From NCBI RefSeq assembly GCF_003751265.1, contig NZ_RJKN01000009.1, positions 91,134-155,133 of the forward strand: a stretch of 64,000 bases of DNA, written 5' to 3'. Source of the stretch: Pseudokineococcus lusitanus. Its GTDB lineage: Bacteria; Actinomycetota; Actinomycetes; Actinomycetales; Quadrisphaeraceae. Under the pieces are notes generated by a model. It saw nothing but the letters and a program-made list of their open reading frames with translations, was not told the origin of the DNA and did no database searches. Each line of letters opens with the position of its first letter. Position 1 is the first letter of the stretch. Positions 1 to 8,511 of the stretch are shown one piece after another. The position numbers and the translations under genes are program-made.

Positions 1-2
1 GG

Positions 3-1043
3 AACACCGAGGGCTGGTGGGACGCGCCCCAGCGGGTGGGCGACGCCGTCGGCCGCCTCGTCGGGGCCGCCCCCGGCCAGGTCGTCGTCGGCGACTCGAC
101 GTCGGTCCAGCTCTTCCAGTGCTACGTCGCGGCCGCGCGGATGCGGCCGGGCCGGCGCGTCGTCGTCGCCGACCCGGACGCCTTCCCCACCGACCTCCAC
201 CTGCTCTCCTCAGCGGCCCGCCTCGCCGACCTCGAGGTGGTGCCCGCGCGGCCGCACGAGGTGCCCGCCGTGCTGGCGGCCCGCGGCGGGGAGGTGGCGC
301 TGCTGGCCCTCGCGGAGGTCGACTACCGGACCGGCGAGCGCTGCGACGTGGCCGCCCTCACCGCCGCCGCCCACGAGGTGGGCGCCCTGGCCCTGTGGGA
401 CCTCGCGCACTCGGTGGGCGCGACGGACGTCGACCTCGACGCCGCCGGGGCGGACCTCGCGGTCGGCTGCACGTACAAGCACCTGTCCGGCGGGCCGGGC
501 GCCCCGGCCTGGGTCTACGTCGCGGCCCGCCACCAGCGGGACGTCGACCCCCCGCTGACCGGCTGGCACGGGCACGCGGACCCCTTCGCCATGGACGGCC
601 GCTACGTGCCCGCCGACGACGTCCGCCGGATGCGGGTCGGCACGCCGCCCGTCCTGTCCCTCCTCGCGCTCGAGGCGGCGCTGGGGACCCTCGACGACGT
701 CACCGCCGCGCAGCTGCGGGCGCGGTCGACGTCGCTCGTCGGGCTCCTCGTCGAGGCGCTGACGGCGCTCGTGCCGGAGCTGCCGCTCGCCGGCCCGGCC
801 GACCCCGCCCGGCTCGGCGGCCACGTGGCCGTCCGCTCGCCCGACGCGTGGGGCGTCGTCCGGGCGCTCGCGGCGCGCGGCGTCGTCGGCGACTTCCGGG
901 CGCCCGACCTCGTCCGGCTCGGCGTCGCGGCCACGACGACGACGCACGCCGACGTCGTCGGCGCCGCTCTCGCCCTGCGCGCGGTCCTCGACGCGGACGA
1001 GCACCGCGGCGCCGAGCACGCCGTCCGCTCGACGGTCACGTGA
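3..1043 (+). CDS. kynU: Kynureninase, 5' end cut by window
   Basis: PLP enzyme of the aminotransferase class V fold that cleaves L-kynurenine to anthranilate and alanine in tryptophan catabolism. The frame is open from base 3, so the start lies outside the window and perhaps 60-70 N-terminal residues are missing. About 346 residues are visible. The substrate/phosphate-binding stretch GDSTSVQLF is near the visible N-terminus, followed by an LAEVDYRTGE strand and WDLAHSVGA. The PLP lysine is in CTYKHLSGGPG (codon 477-479). The C-terminal domain ends with the usual GDFRAPD and RLGVA segments. The stop overlaps the next gene by four bases (GTGA). No other kynurenine-pathway gene is visible here. 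Confidence 0.92.
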   Translation, partial: NTEGWWDAPQRVGDAVGRLVGAAPGQVVVGDSTSVQLFQCYVAAARMRPGRRVVVADPDAFPTDLHLLSSAARLADLEVVPARPHEVPAVLAARGGEVALLALAEVDYRTGERCDVAALTAAAHEVGALALWDLAHSVGATDVDLDAAGADLAVGCTYKHLSGGPGAPAWVYVAARHQRDVDPPLTGWHGHADPFAMDGRYVPADDVRRMRVGTPPVLSLLALEAALGTLDDVTAAQLRARSTSLVGLLVEALTALVPELPLAGPADPARLGGHVAVRSPDAWGVVRALAARGVVGDFRAPDLVRLGVAATTTTHADVVGAALALRAVLDADEHRGAEHAVRSTVT

Positions 1044-2080
1044 GCGCCGAACCCGCCGGGTCCGGGGCCGGTCGCACCGTCCTCGTCACCGGCGCCACCT
1101 CGGGCATCGGCTGGTACGCCGCCCGCGACCTCGCCGCGGCCGGCGCCCGCGTCCTCCTCGGGGCGCGCGACGCCGACCGCGGCCGCCGGGCGGCGGACGC
1201 CGTCCGCGCCCGGGTGCCCGGCGCGGACGTCGCCGTGGTCGTGCTCGACCTCGCCGACCTGCGCTCGGTCGTGCGCGGGGCGGCGGAGGTCGCGGACGCG
1301 GGGCCGTTGCACGCGGTCCTCGCCAACGCGGGCGTCACGGGCACGGACGGCCGCCGCACGAGCCCGCAGGGGCACGAGCTGATGCTCGCGACCAACCACC
1401 TCGGCCACGCGGCGCTCGTCGGGCTGCTGCTGCCGGCCCTCGTCGACGGCGGCCGCGGCTCGACGGAGGCCGGCCACGGCCCCGCCCGGGTCGTCGGCGC
1501 CGGCAGCATCGCCCACCGCTTCGTGCGCCCGCCGGCGGACGAGGACGGCTGGCAGTCGCGCGAGGACTTCGCCTCCTTCCGGGCCTACTGCCGCTCCAAG
1601 CTGGCCGTCCTCCTCCACGCCGCCGAGCTCGACCGACGGCTGTCGGCGGCGGGCCTGCCGGTCCGCGCCCTGGCCTTCTCCCCCGGCTTCGCCGTCGACC
1701 TGCTCGACACCGCCGACCCGCAGCCGCTCGCCCGCGGCGGCCCGCCGGGACCGCTCGTCCGGCGGGCGCTCGGGCCCCCGGCCCGCCTCCTGCGGCGGGC
1801 GGACCTCCTGCAGGGCAAGGCGGACGGCGCCCGGCCGGCCGTGGCCGCCGTCCTCGGGCCCTCCGCCACCCGCCCGTCCGGGGGCGCCGCCGTCGCGCAC
1901 GTCGGCCCGCGGGGCCCCGCGGCCCTCGCCGGCCTCCCGGCGGTCCTGCCGACCGCGACCACGGTGGCCGACCGGGCTGCGGCGCAGCGGCTCTGGGACC
2001 TCACGGACGCCCTGGTCCGGCCCGTGACGGGCGCCGGACCGGGGCCGGCGGACGCTCCCGCGGGTAGCGTCGGCCCATGA
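1040..2080 (+). CDS. Short-chain dehydrogenase/reductase
   Basis: NAD(P)-dependent oxidoreductase of the SDR family, 346 residues. The Rossmann glycine motif TGATSGIG is at residues 17-24, the NAG motif follows (LANAGVTG), and the catalytic YxxxK is Tyr183-Lys187 (YCRSK). Length and layout resemble the retinol-dehydrogenase/protochlorophyllide-reductase-like SDRs, which have a longer C-terminus than the 250-residue classical enzymes. The GTG start at 1040 overlaps the kynureninase stop, and the gene's own stop overlaps the next start, so the three genes look translationally coupled. The substrate cannot be read from sequence. The frame is open well upstream of 1040, but that part is the shadow of kynU. 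Confidence 0.88.
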   Translation: MSAEPAGSGAGRTVLVTGATSGIGWYAARDLAAAGARVLLGARDADRGRRAADAVRARVPGADVAVVVLDLADLRSVVRGAAEVADAGPLHAVLANAGVTGTDGRRTSPQGHELMLATNHLGHAALVGLLLPALVDGGRGSTEAGHGPARVVGAGSIAHRFVRPPADEDGWQSREDFASFRAYCRSKLAVLLHAAELDRRLSAAGLPVRALAFSPGFAVDLLDTADPQPLARGGPPGPLVRRALGPPARLLRRADLLQGKADGARPAVAAVLGPSATRPSGGAAVAHVGPRGPAALAGLPAVLPTATTVADRAAAQRLWDLTDALVRPVTGAGPGPADAPAGSVGP

Positions 2081-3084
2081 CCAGCGGTGGGCTCACGGTC
2101 GGCTACGCGGCGATGCTCGAGCAGCTGACGCCGTCGGACGCGGTGGCCCTCACGGCCCACGCCGAGGAGCACGGCTTCTCGGGGTGCATGGCCGGCGACC
2201 ACTTCGCGCCGTGGGTGCCCCAGCAGGGGCAGGCCGCGAGCATCTGGCCCGTCCTCGCCGCCGTCGGCGAGCGCACGCGCGGCGACTTCGGCTCCGGCGT
2301 CGTCGCCCCGGGGTGGCGCTGGCACCCGGCCGTCGTCGCCCAGGCGTCGGCCACGCTCGCGGCGATGTACCCCGGGCGGCACTGGCTGGGCCTCGGGGCG
2401 GGCGAGGCGCTCAACGAGCACGTCGTCGCGCCGTACTGGCCCGAGGGCGGGGAGCGCTCCGCGCGGCTGTTCGAGGCGGTCGACCTCATGATCCGGCTCT
2501 TCGAGGCGTCCGCCGCCGGCAAGGACACGCGCTTCGAGGGCACCTACTACCGCCACGAGACGACGCGGCTCTGGACGATGCCGGAGCAGCGGCCCGACGT
2601 CCTCGTGGCGACGGCGGGCCCCCTCAACGCGGCCCGGACCGGCCGGCACGCCGACGGGATCATCACCGTCGGGGCGCCGGTCGAGAAGGTCGAGGGCCTC
2701 CTCGCCCGCTTCGACGAGGGCGCCCGCGCAGCCGGCAAGGACCCGGCGACGATGCCGAAGGTGCTGCAGCTGCACCTGTCGTGGGCGCCGACGCACGAGG
2801 AGGCGGTGCGGAACGCGCTCGTGGAGTGGCCGAACGGGGGCATGGCGTTCCCCAAGGCCGACATCCGCTCGCCGCACGACTTCGCGGCGATGGCGCGGCT
2901 CGTGCGCGAGGAGGACTTCGCCGGCCGGATGGTCATCTCCGAGGACCCCGACGTGCACCGCGCCGCGATCCAGCGCTACGTCGACCTCGGGTTCGACCGC
3001 GTGTACCTCCACGACGTCGGCCGCGACCAGCGGCGCTTCCTCGAGGTCTTCGGCCGGGACGTCCTGCCGGCCCTGCACCGCTGA
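2077..3084 (+). CDS. F420-dependent LLM-class oxidoreductase
   Basis: Luciferase-like TIM-barrel enzyme of 335 residues, closest in pattern to the family of actinobacterial F420-dependent glucose-6-phosphate dehydrogenase-like proteins (TIGR03557 type). Supporting features are the N-terminal VGYAAMLEQL strand, AGDHFAPW, the GSGVVAPGWRWHP strand, WLGLGAGEALNEH and VATAGPLNAARTGRHADG. It probably uses reduced or oxidised coenzyme F420 for hydride transfer; the substrate is unknown. ATG at 2077 overlaps the preceding TGA (ATGA), coupling it to the SDR. It converges on the minus-strand gene at 3109. Whether it is a true sugar-phosphate dehydrogenase or a redox enzyme serving the kynureninase/SDR pair is open. 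Confidence 0.85.
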   Translation: MTSGGLTVGYAAMLEQLTPSDAVALTAHAEEHGFSGCMAGDHFAPWVPQQGQAASIWPVLAAVGERTRGDFGSGVVAPGWRWHPAVVAQASATLAAMYPGRHWLGLGAGEALNEHVVAPYWPEGGERSARLFEAVDLMIRLFEASAAGKDTRFEGTYYRHETTRLWTMPEQRPDVLVATAGPLNAARTGRHADGIITVGAPVEKVEGLLARFDEGARAAGKDPATMPKVLQLHLSWAPTHEEAVRNALVEWPNGGMAFPKADIRSPHDFAAMARLVREEDFAGRMVISEDPDVHRAAIQRYVDLGFDRVYLHDVGRDQRRFLEVFGRDVLPALHR

Positions 3085-3108
3085 GGGGACCGGGCCGGCG
3101 GGACGGCC

Positions 3109-4530
3109 TCAGGCGTCGCCGCAGCCGCTGAGCTCCAGGCCCCGCTCCCCCGACGCCACCACCTCGCCCTGCCCGGCCCGCGCGTCCGCCCACGGGCCGA
3201 GCCCTGCCAGCAGCGCGTCGCGCCCGGCCGCCTCGTCGAGGAGGACGCGGACGGCGACGCAGACCCGCGCCGGGTCGTCGGGGTCGGTCCAGGCGGTCCA
3301 CGCGTCGCCCGTCCACGCGTCGGTAACGACGTCGGCGGGGTCGAAGGCGTACCCGCCCTCCTCCCCCGTCCCCACCAGCGGCAGCAGGGTCAGGCCGAGC
3401 AGCCCGAGACCGCCCGTGCCGAGCGCCTCGGCGCCGTCCGGCACCGGCGGGGCCTCGACGGCCGCGGCCGGCTCGAGCCCCGTCGCCGCTCCCGGGTCCG
3501 GCACCGCCGCCAGCACCTGCTCCGTCGTCGTCAGCGGGGCGGCCAGCAGCGCGTCGACGGCCTCCGGCCCCTCCTCCGCGACCGCCTCGACCGGCAGGTA
3601 CCCGTAGTCGTAGGGGAAGAAGGCGAGCGCGTCGGCGAGGGGGTCCCGGGCGCCGTCGTCGGGCGGGGCCTGCGCCGCGTCCGCCTCCAGCGCGGCGTCG
3701 TAGGCCGCCCGGCCGTCGGCGTCGAGCGCGTCGTACCAGGCCCAGGCGACCCGCTCGGCGCTGCCCTCGACGACGGCGACCTCCGCCGTCCACTGCTCCG
3801 GCGTCCGCGGCGCGTCGAGCCGGGCGTCGAGGTCGACCTGCTGGTCGTCGAGGGCGTGCGTCAGCTCGTGGACGAGCACGCGCTCGACGAGCGGCGTCCA
3901 CTCCTGCCCGCGCAGGAGCACCGACCCGTCGGTGCCGTCGTAGAAGCCGACGACGTCGGCGTCGCCCGCCTCCGCCGCGGCCCGGAACGCGGCGGCCGAC
4001 GGCGTGAGCCCCAGCGCGGCGTAGGCCTCGGCGCGGCCGCCCCCGGGGTCGTCGAGACCGGGCGGCCCGTCGACGAGCTCGCCGCCGGTGCCCCCGTCGG
4101 CGTCGGCGCCCTCGCCGCCCGCGTCCGTGCCCTCGAGGGCCGCGGCGAACGCGGCGTCGTCGAGCGCCTCGACCGGCACCTCCTCGCGCCACGCGACGCC
4201 GCGCTCGCGGGCCACGAGCTCGCGCAGGCGCGGCAGCTCGTCGGGCAGCGCCTCCGCGACGGTGCGGCCCCCGGCGCCGGCGCCGGCGGCCCCCTCCTCG
4301 GTGGGCGCGCCGGCCGTCCCGCGCAGCTCCGCGGCGAGACCGGCACCGGCGGAGCCGCCGACGACGAGGCCGACGCCCAGACCGGTGCAGCCGCCCAGGA
4401 CGAGGCCGACGCCGAGGCCGCCCGCGACGAGGGGCCAGACGCGGCGCCGGGGCGCGACGGGCGACGCGGCGACGCCCGCGGCGCGGTCGTCGTCGGGCAG
4501 CCGGGGGTCCTCAGGCGTCGTCGCCCTCAC
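3109..4530 (-). CDS. Membrane-anchored HExxH protein, metallopeptidase-like
   Basis: Predicted 473-residue protein with a short acidic N-terminus, a single hydrophobic Gly/Val/Leu-rich segment at about residues 31-62, and a large extracytoplasmic part. The zinc-peptidase signature HELTH is at residues 221-225, within VHELTHALDDQQ. A downstream VEGSAERVAW stretch holds glutamates that could supply the third ligand, as in gluzincins. The region before it is rich in Asp, Glu and Gly. I see no named family match. The GTG start at 4530 overlaps the upstream small gene by 20 bases and gives the membrane segment a short cytoplasmic tail; the open frame further upstream is shadow. The Gly-Gly-Cys inside the hydrophobic stretch resembles a lipobox but is followed by more membrane sequence. 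Confidence 0.7.
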   Translation of the reverse strand: MRATTPEDPRLPDDDRAAGVAASPVAPRRRVWPLVAGGLGVGLVLGGCTGLGVGLVVGGSAGAGLAAELRGTAGAPTEEGAAGAGAGGRTVAEALPDELPRLRELVARERGVAWREEVPVEALDDAAFAAALEGTDAGGEGADADGGTGGELVDGPPGLDDPGGGRAEAYAALGLTPSAAAFRAAAEAGDADVVGFYDGTDGSVLLRGQEWTPLVERVLVHELTHALDDQQVDLDARLDAPRTPEQWTAEVAVVEGSAERVAWAWYDALDADGRAAYDAALEADAAQAPPDDGARDPLADALAFFPYDYGYLPVEAVAEEGPEAVDALLAAPLTTTEQVLAAVPDPGAATGLEPAAAVEAPPVPDGAEALGTGGLGLLGLTLLPLVGTGEEGGYAFDPADVVTDAWTGDAWTAWTDPDDPARVCVAVRVLLDEAAGRDALLAGLGPWADARAGQGEVVASGERGLELSGCGDA

Positions 4531-4702
4531 GCCGGTCCTCCTCGTCCCAGGCGCGGGTGCGCTCGGCGGCGGCCTCGAGCGCGCGGGTCGCCTCCTCCCG
4601 GGTCTCGTAGGGACCCATGAGCGTGCGGCCCAGGCTCTGCGGCCCGTGCTCCACCTCGCCCGTCTGCACGTTGTAGAACCACGCGGTCCGCTCGTCGGCC
4701 AT
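4511..4702 (-). CDS. Small SPOR-domain-like protein
   Basis: Sixty-three-residue cytoplasmic protein of a type widespread in actinobacteria and often labelled SPOR-domain protein. The diagnostic parts are the N-terminal WFYNVQTGEVEHGPQS, then MGPYETREEATRAL, then an acidic/basic helix AAERTRAWDEEDRR. SPOR folds bind glycan strands in septal peptidoglycan, but these short actinobacterial versions have no signal peptide and no proven role. ATG at 4702 lies in the sequence CCATGGGGCCATGG, which holds two overlapping possible ATGs; only this one opens the conserved frame. The stop lies inside the next gene's start region (20-base overlap), so the two are probably translated together. Confidence 0.8.
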   Translation of the reverse strand: MADERTAWFYNVQTGEVEHGPQSLGRTLMGPYETREEATRALEAAAERTRAWDEEDRREGDDA

Positions 4703-4730
4703 GGGGCCATGGTGCCCCGGCGGGACGCCG

Positions 4731-4768
4731 GGCGGGCGGAGCCCGGGCCGTCGGCGTCCCCGCCCGCC
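4731..4768 (-). terminator. Candidate hairpin terminator
   Basis: A 9-bp inverted repeat (GGCGGGCGG at 4731-4739 with CCGCCCGCC at 4760-4768, 20-base loop) lies between the PhoD stop at 4780 and the small SPOR-like gene. There is no T-tract, as usual at this base composition. It may end or attenuate the phoD transcript. Confidence 0.35.
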
Positions 4769-4779
4769 GTGCGCGGGGA

Positions 4780-6603
4780 TCAGCGGCGGCGCACCGCCCG
4801 GCGAGGCTCGTCGCTGCGGCGCCCCAGCTCCGCGACAGGGCCGGTGATCCGCCGGGCGCCGCGCAGGGCCTGCCAGGAGCTCTCGTGGGCGGTCGTCGCC
4901 GTGGGGTCCAGCCGGGGGTCGACGACGAGGCCCTTGTCGCCGCCGGACCGGATGTAGTGGAAGTCCACCTGCACCCGCTCGGGCGTCACGTCGAGGACGG
5001 CGAAGCCGTGGCCGATGCCCTCGAGGTGACGCACCCACGGGTTGCGCGCCTGGAAGGCCGCCGTCGTGCGCGCCGCCGCGGCCGCGGAGCCGAGGACCTC
5101 CTTGAACCCGTTGCTCGTCACCGAGGGGCAGACCATCTCCACGCCGGCCGAGCGACCGTCCGCCGCGTAGGTGGCGGGGTCGACGGGCAGGTCGACGGCC
5201 CACGAGGAGTGGATGTCGCCCGTGAGGACGACGGCGTCCGTCGACGCGGCGGCCATGGACGTGAGCAGCCGGGCCTGGTCGGCCTGGTAGCCGTCCCACT
5301 GGTCGGCGTTGAAGACCACCGGGGCGGTGCTGCCGGGCGCGTAGACCGGCGCGAGGACCGTCTGGTTGCCCACGAGGTGCCAGGCCTTGGTGCTGCCGGC
5401 CAGGGCGTCGACGAGCCAGTCCATCTGCTCCGGCTCGGGCAGGTGCCGCGACGGGTCGGCGAGGGCCGGGTTGGGCGCGCCCCCCACGGTGGCGGGGACC
5501 TGCTGCGAGCGGTTCTGCCGCGTCTCGACGACCGACAGGTCGGCGAGGTCGCCGAAGGAGAAGCGGCGGAAGAACTGGGTGCCGCGGTGGGCCGCGGGCT
5601 GCCAGCCCGCGGGCTCGCGGATCGGCATCCACTCCACGTACGCCTGGAGGGCGCGGTCCCGCCGCTCGAGGAAGTCGCCCTCGGCCCGCACGCCCTCCGG
5701 CTCGCCCGGCCCCGTGTACGGCGTGCCGGGGTCGTCCTGCTCCTCGTGGTTCTCCGCGCCCGTGGCGTACGCGTCGTTGGTGATCTCGTGGTCGTCGAAG
5801 ATGACGACCCAGGGGTGCCGCGCGTGCGCGGCCATGGCGTCGGGGTCCGCCTTGTAGAGCGCGTGCCGCACCCGGTAGTCCTCGAGCGACACCATCTCGA
5901 CCGCGGGCCGGTGGTCGCGCACGCCCACGAGCTCCGGGGGCCCGTAGCGGTCGCCGGACCCGGGGACGCCCGGCTGCGCGGGCGTGTTGCCGTACTCGTA
6001 GACGTAGTCGCCGAGGTGCAGGACGAGGTCGAGGTCGTCCCGGGCGGCGATGCCGCGGTAGGCGGTGAAGTAGCCGCCCGTGTAGTTGCTGCACGAGGCG
6101 AAGGCCAGCCGCAGGGCGTGGGTCGTCCCGGGCTCGTCCGGCGAGGTGCGCGTGCGGCCCACCGGCGAGACGGCTCGCCGGACGCGGAAGCGGTACCAGT
6201 ACTCCGTGTAGGGCTCGAGGCCGTCGACGACGACCTTGACGGTGTGGTCCCGGCTCGCGTCGGTCCGCGTGGTGCCGCGGCGGACGACGTGCCGGAAGGC
6301 CTCGTCGGCGGCGACCTCCCAGACGACGTCGCGGGCTGGGCCGCGACCGCTGCCCGGGACCGCGTACGGCACCGGCGTGACGCGGGTCCACAGCAGCACC
6401 TCCGTGGCGGTCGGGTCGCCGCTCGCCACGCCGAAGCCGAACACCCCTCCACGCGAGGTGATGTCGCCGACCGCGGCCCGGGCGTCGGTCGTGGGGAGCC
6501 CCACGAGGCCGGCGGCGGCCCCGCCGAGCAGGACTCCCCGCCGTGACAGGTCGGGGCCCGTCCGGGCCGGGGCGGACGGGGCCGTGGGCAGCGCTGCGGT
6601 CAC
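4780..6603 (-). CDS. phoD: Tat-exported PhoD-like alkaline phosphatase/phosphodiesterase
   Basis: Exported metallophosphoesterase of 607 residues that releases phosphate from phosphomono- and diesters outside the cell. The N-terminus carries a twin-arginine signal (SRRGVLLGG, Arg21-Arg22, then a hydrophobic Ala/Gly/Leu segment), in line with the folded, metal-loaded export of PhoD enzymes. An N-terminal fibronectin-like domain ([19 protein letters not shown] to about residue 150) precedes the catalytic domain with [20 protein letters not shown] and TGDIHSSWA, the metal-ligand blocks of the family. The GTG at 6603 is chosen because it places the RR motif about 20 residues in; frame open beyond it is antisense to map. 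No obvious Pho box was found in the short divergent region to map. Confidence 0.93.
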   Translation of the reverse strand: MTAALPTAPSAPARTGPDLSRRGVLLGGAAAGLVGLPTTDARAAVGDITSRGGVFGFGVASGDPTATEVLLWTRVTPVPYAVPGSGRGPARDVVWEVAADEAFRHVVRRGTTRTDASRDHTVKVVVDGLEPYTEYWYRFRVRRAVSPVGRTRTSPDEPGTTHALRLAFASCSNYTGGYFTAYRGIAARDDLDLVLHLGDYVYEYGNTPAQPGVPGSGDRYGPPELVGVRDHRPAVEMVSLEDYRVRHALYKADPDAMAAHARHPWVVIFDDHEITNDAYATGAENHEEQDDPGTPYTGPGEPEGVRAEGDFLERRDRALQAYVEWMPIREPAGWQPAAHRGTQFFRRFSFGDLADLSVVETRQNRSQQVPATVGGAPNPALADPSRHLPEPEQMDWLVDALAGSTKAWHLVGNQTVLAPVYAPGSTAPVVFNADQWDGYQADQARLLTSMAAASTDAVVLTGDIHSSWAVDLPVDPATYAADGRSAGVEMVCPSVTSNGFKEVLGSAAAAARTTAAFQARNPWVRHLEGIGHGFAVLDVTPERVQVDFHYIRSGGDKGLVVDPRLDPTATTAHESSWQALRGARRITGPVAELGRRSDEPRRAVRRR

Positions 6604-6753
6604 GTCCGAGGACGCTCGTCCGCCCCGACGTCCGCCGGGCGTCGCCGCGGTGAACGCCGGACGGCGGGCTCGCCACGGGTCGGGGCCGCGTGCCGGGCGG
6701 ACGTCCGGCGGGTGACCGCGCCGCCCGACGGCGGACGGTGCTTGACTGCCGCC

Positions 6754-7641
6754 ATGGCCGTCCCGACCACCGCGCCGCGCGGCGTGCTGCGACCCGGCAC
6801 CGTCTCCCCGCGCCGTCCCGTGCCGGCGTCCGTGCCCCGCCCCGAGTACGTCGGCCGCCCGGAGCCCGCGCCGTCCACCGAGCCCGAGGTCAAGGACGCC
6901 GCCACCGTCGAGCGGATGCGGGTCGCCTGCCGGCTGGCCGCGCAGGCGCTCGCGGAGGTCGGGCGGCACGCCGTGCCGGGCGCGACCACCGACGACCTCG
7001 ACGCCGTCGGGCACGAGTTCCTCATCGGCCACGGCGCCTACCCGTCGACGCTCGGCTACCGCGGCTTCCCGAAGTCGTTGTGCACGAGCGTCAACGAGGT
7101 GGTGTGCCACGGCATCCCCGACTCGACGGTGCTGGCCGACGGCGACCTCGTCAACGTCGACGTCACGGCGTACGTCGTCGTCGACGGCGTCGGGGTGCAC
7201 GGCGACACGAACGCCACCTTCTGCGTCGGCGAGGTCGACGAGGAGTCTCGGCTGCTCGTCGAGCGCACCGAGGCGGCGACGCTCCGCGGCATCCGCGCCG
7301 CCGTCGCCGGCCGCGAGATCAACGTGGTCGGCCGCGTCGTCGAGTCCTACGCCCGGCGCTTCGGCTACGGGGTCGTGCGCGAGTACACCGGGCACGGCAT
7401 CGGCACGTCCTTCCACTCCGGCCTCGTGGTGCCCCACTACGACGCCGCCCCGCTGCACGACGAGACCATCGAGGTGGGCATGACCTTCACCGTCGAGCCG
7501 ATGCTGTGCCTGGGCTCCCCCGACAACGAGCTGTGGGACGACGGGTGGACCGTCGTCACGACCGACCGACGGCGCAGCGCCCAGTTCGAGCACACGGTGC
7601 TCGTGACCGAGGCCGGCCCCGAGATCCTCACGCTGCCGTGA
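6754..7641 (+). CDS. map: Type I methionine aminopeptidase
   Basis: Removes the initiator methionine from nascent proteins; 295 residues. All five metal ligands of the family are visible: Asp136 (NVDVT), Asp151 (HGDTN), His214 (GHGIG), Glu248 (TVEPM) and Glu279 (FEHTV). A proline-rich N-terminal extension of about 45 residues, with [18 protein letters not shown], matches the MapB-type enzymes of actinobacteria, where it is thought to help ribosome association. The spacing between the two aspartate ligands is four residues longer than in the E. coli enzyme (15 against 11). ATG at 6754 starts just after the extension typical of the family; an earlier in-frame ATG at 6712 is less likely. The stop overlaps ppgK by four bases. 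Confidence 0.95.
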   Translation: MAVPTTAPRGVLRPGTVSPRRPVPASVPRPEYVGRPEPAPSTEPEVKDAATVERMRVACRLAAQALAEVGRHAVPGATTDDLDAVGHEFLIGHGAYPSTLGYRGFPKSLCTSVNEVVCHGIPDSTVLADGDLVNVDVTAYVVVDGVGVHGDTNATFCVGEVDEESRLLVERTEAATLRGIRAAVAGREINVVGRVVESYARRFGYGVVREYTGHGIGTSFHSGLVVPHYDAAPLHDETIEVGMTFTVEPMLCLGSPDNELWDDGWTVVTTDRRRSAQFEHTVLVTEAGPEILTLP

Positions 7642-8438
7642 CCGCCACGACGGGCCACGAGGGCCTCCCCGCGCTGAGCGGCCGGGCGCTCGGCATCGAC
7701 ATCGGCGGCTCGGGCATCAAGGGCGCCCCCGTCGACCTGGCGGCCGGCGAGTTCGCCGAGGACCGCGTGCGGGAGGCGACCCCGCAGCCGTCCACCCCGG
7801 GCGCGGTCGCCGACGTCGTCGCCGGCATCGCGGCGCGCTGGCCCGAGGGCCCGCTCGGCGTGACCTTCCCGGCGGTCATCAAGCGCGGGGTCGCGCACAC
7901 CGCGGCCAACGTCGACAAGGCGTGGATCGGCACCGACGTCGCCGAGCTGCTCCGGACGCTGACCGGCCGCTCGGTGCACGTCGTCAACGACGCCGACGCC
8001 GCCGGCGTCGCCGAGGCCCGCTACGGCGCGGCGAAGGGCGTCCAGGGGGTCGTCGTCGTCCTGACGCTCGGCACGGGCATCGGCACGGCGCTGCTCCACG
8101 ACGGCGTCCTCGTGCCGAACACCGAGCTGGGGCACCTCGAGGTCGACGGCCACGACGCCGAGACGAAGGCCTCCGACGCCGCCCGGGACCGCGAGGACCT
8201 GTCCTGGAAGGACTGGGCCAAGCGGCTCCAGCGCTACCTCGAGACGGTCGAGGCGCTCCTGCAGCCGGACCTCCTCGTCGTCGGCGGCGGCGTCAGCAAG
8301 AAGAGCGAGAAGTTCCTGCCGCTGCTGGACCTGCGGACGCCGGTGGTGCCCGCCGGCCTGCTCAACTCGGCCGGCATCGTCGGAGCGGCGGCGCTGGCGG
8401 CGGAGGCGGCTGCGGCGGAGGGCGCCTCGGCCGGCTGA
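7638..8438 (+). CDS. ppgK: Polyphosphate glucokinase
   Basis: ROK-family kinase of 266 residues that phosphorylates glucose using inorganic polyphosphate and usually also ATP; characteristic of actinobacteria. Visible features are the N-terminal phosphate motif [21 protein letters not shown], the NDADAAG sugar-binding strand, [13 protein letters not shown] and a LGHLEVDG block, followed by the lysine-rich helix KKSEKF near the C-terminus. The length is normal. GTG at 7638 overlaps the map stop (GTGA), so map and ppgK form a coupled pair. The gene is followed directly by a strong bidirectional hairpin. Confidence 0.95.
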   Translation: MTATTGHEGLPALSGRALGIDIGGSGIKGAPVDLAAGEFAEDRVREATPQPSTPGAVADVVAGIAARWPEGPLGVTFPAVIKRGVAHTAANVDKAWIGTDVAELLRTLTGRSVHVVNDADAAGVAEARYGAAKGVQGVVVVLTLGTGIGTALLHDGVLVPNTELGHLEVDGHDAETKASDAARDREDLSWKDWAKRLQRYLETVEALLQPDLLVVGGGVSKKSEKFLPLLDLRTPVVPAGLLNSAGIVGAAALAAEAAAAEGASAG

Positions 8439-8450
8439 CAGACCCCCTGA

Positions 8451-8490
8451 CGACGAGAGGCCCCCACCGGTCGGTGGGGGCCTCTCGTCG
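8451..8490. terminator. Bidirectional hairpin terminator
   Basis: A 40-base near-perfect palindrome with a 19-bp stem (CGACGAGAGGCCCCCACCG and its complement) and a 2-base centre. It sits 12 bases after the ppgK stop and 21 bases before the stop of the convergent repeat protein, so it probably serves both genes. Confidence 0.85.
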
Positions 8491-8511
8491 TCGCGGGACG
8501 TGCTCCGGAGG

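Noticed and set aside
602..1900. A 432-residue minus-strand frame across kynureninase and the SDR
   Set aside because: No domain signature, strong Gly/Arg/Glu bias, and both plus-strand genes are complete and recognisable.
4380..4440. Lipobox-like Gly-Gly-Cys in the HExxH protein
   Set aside because: The hydrophobic stretch continues for about 15 residues after the cysteine, so a membrane anchor fits better than lipid modification.
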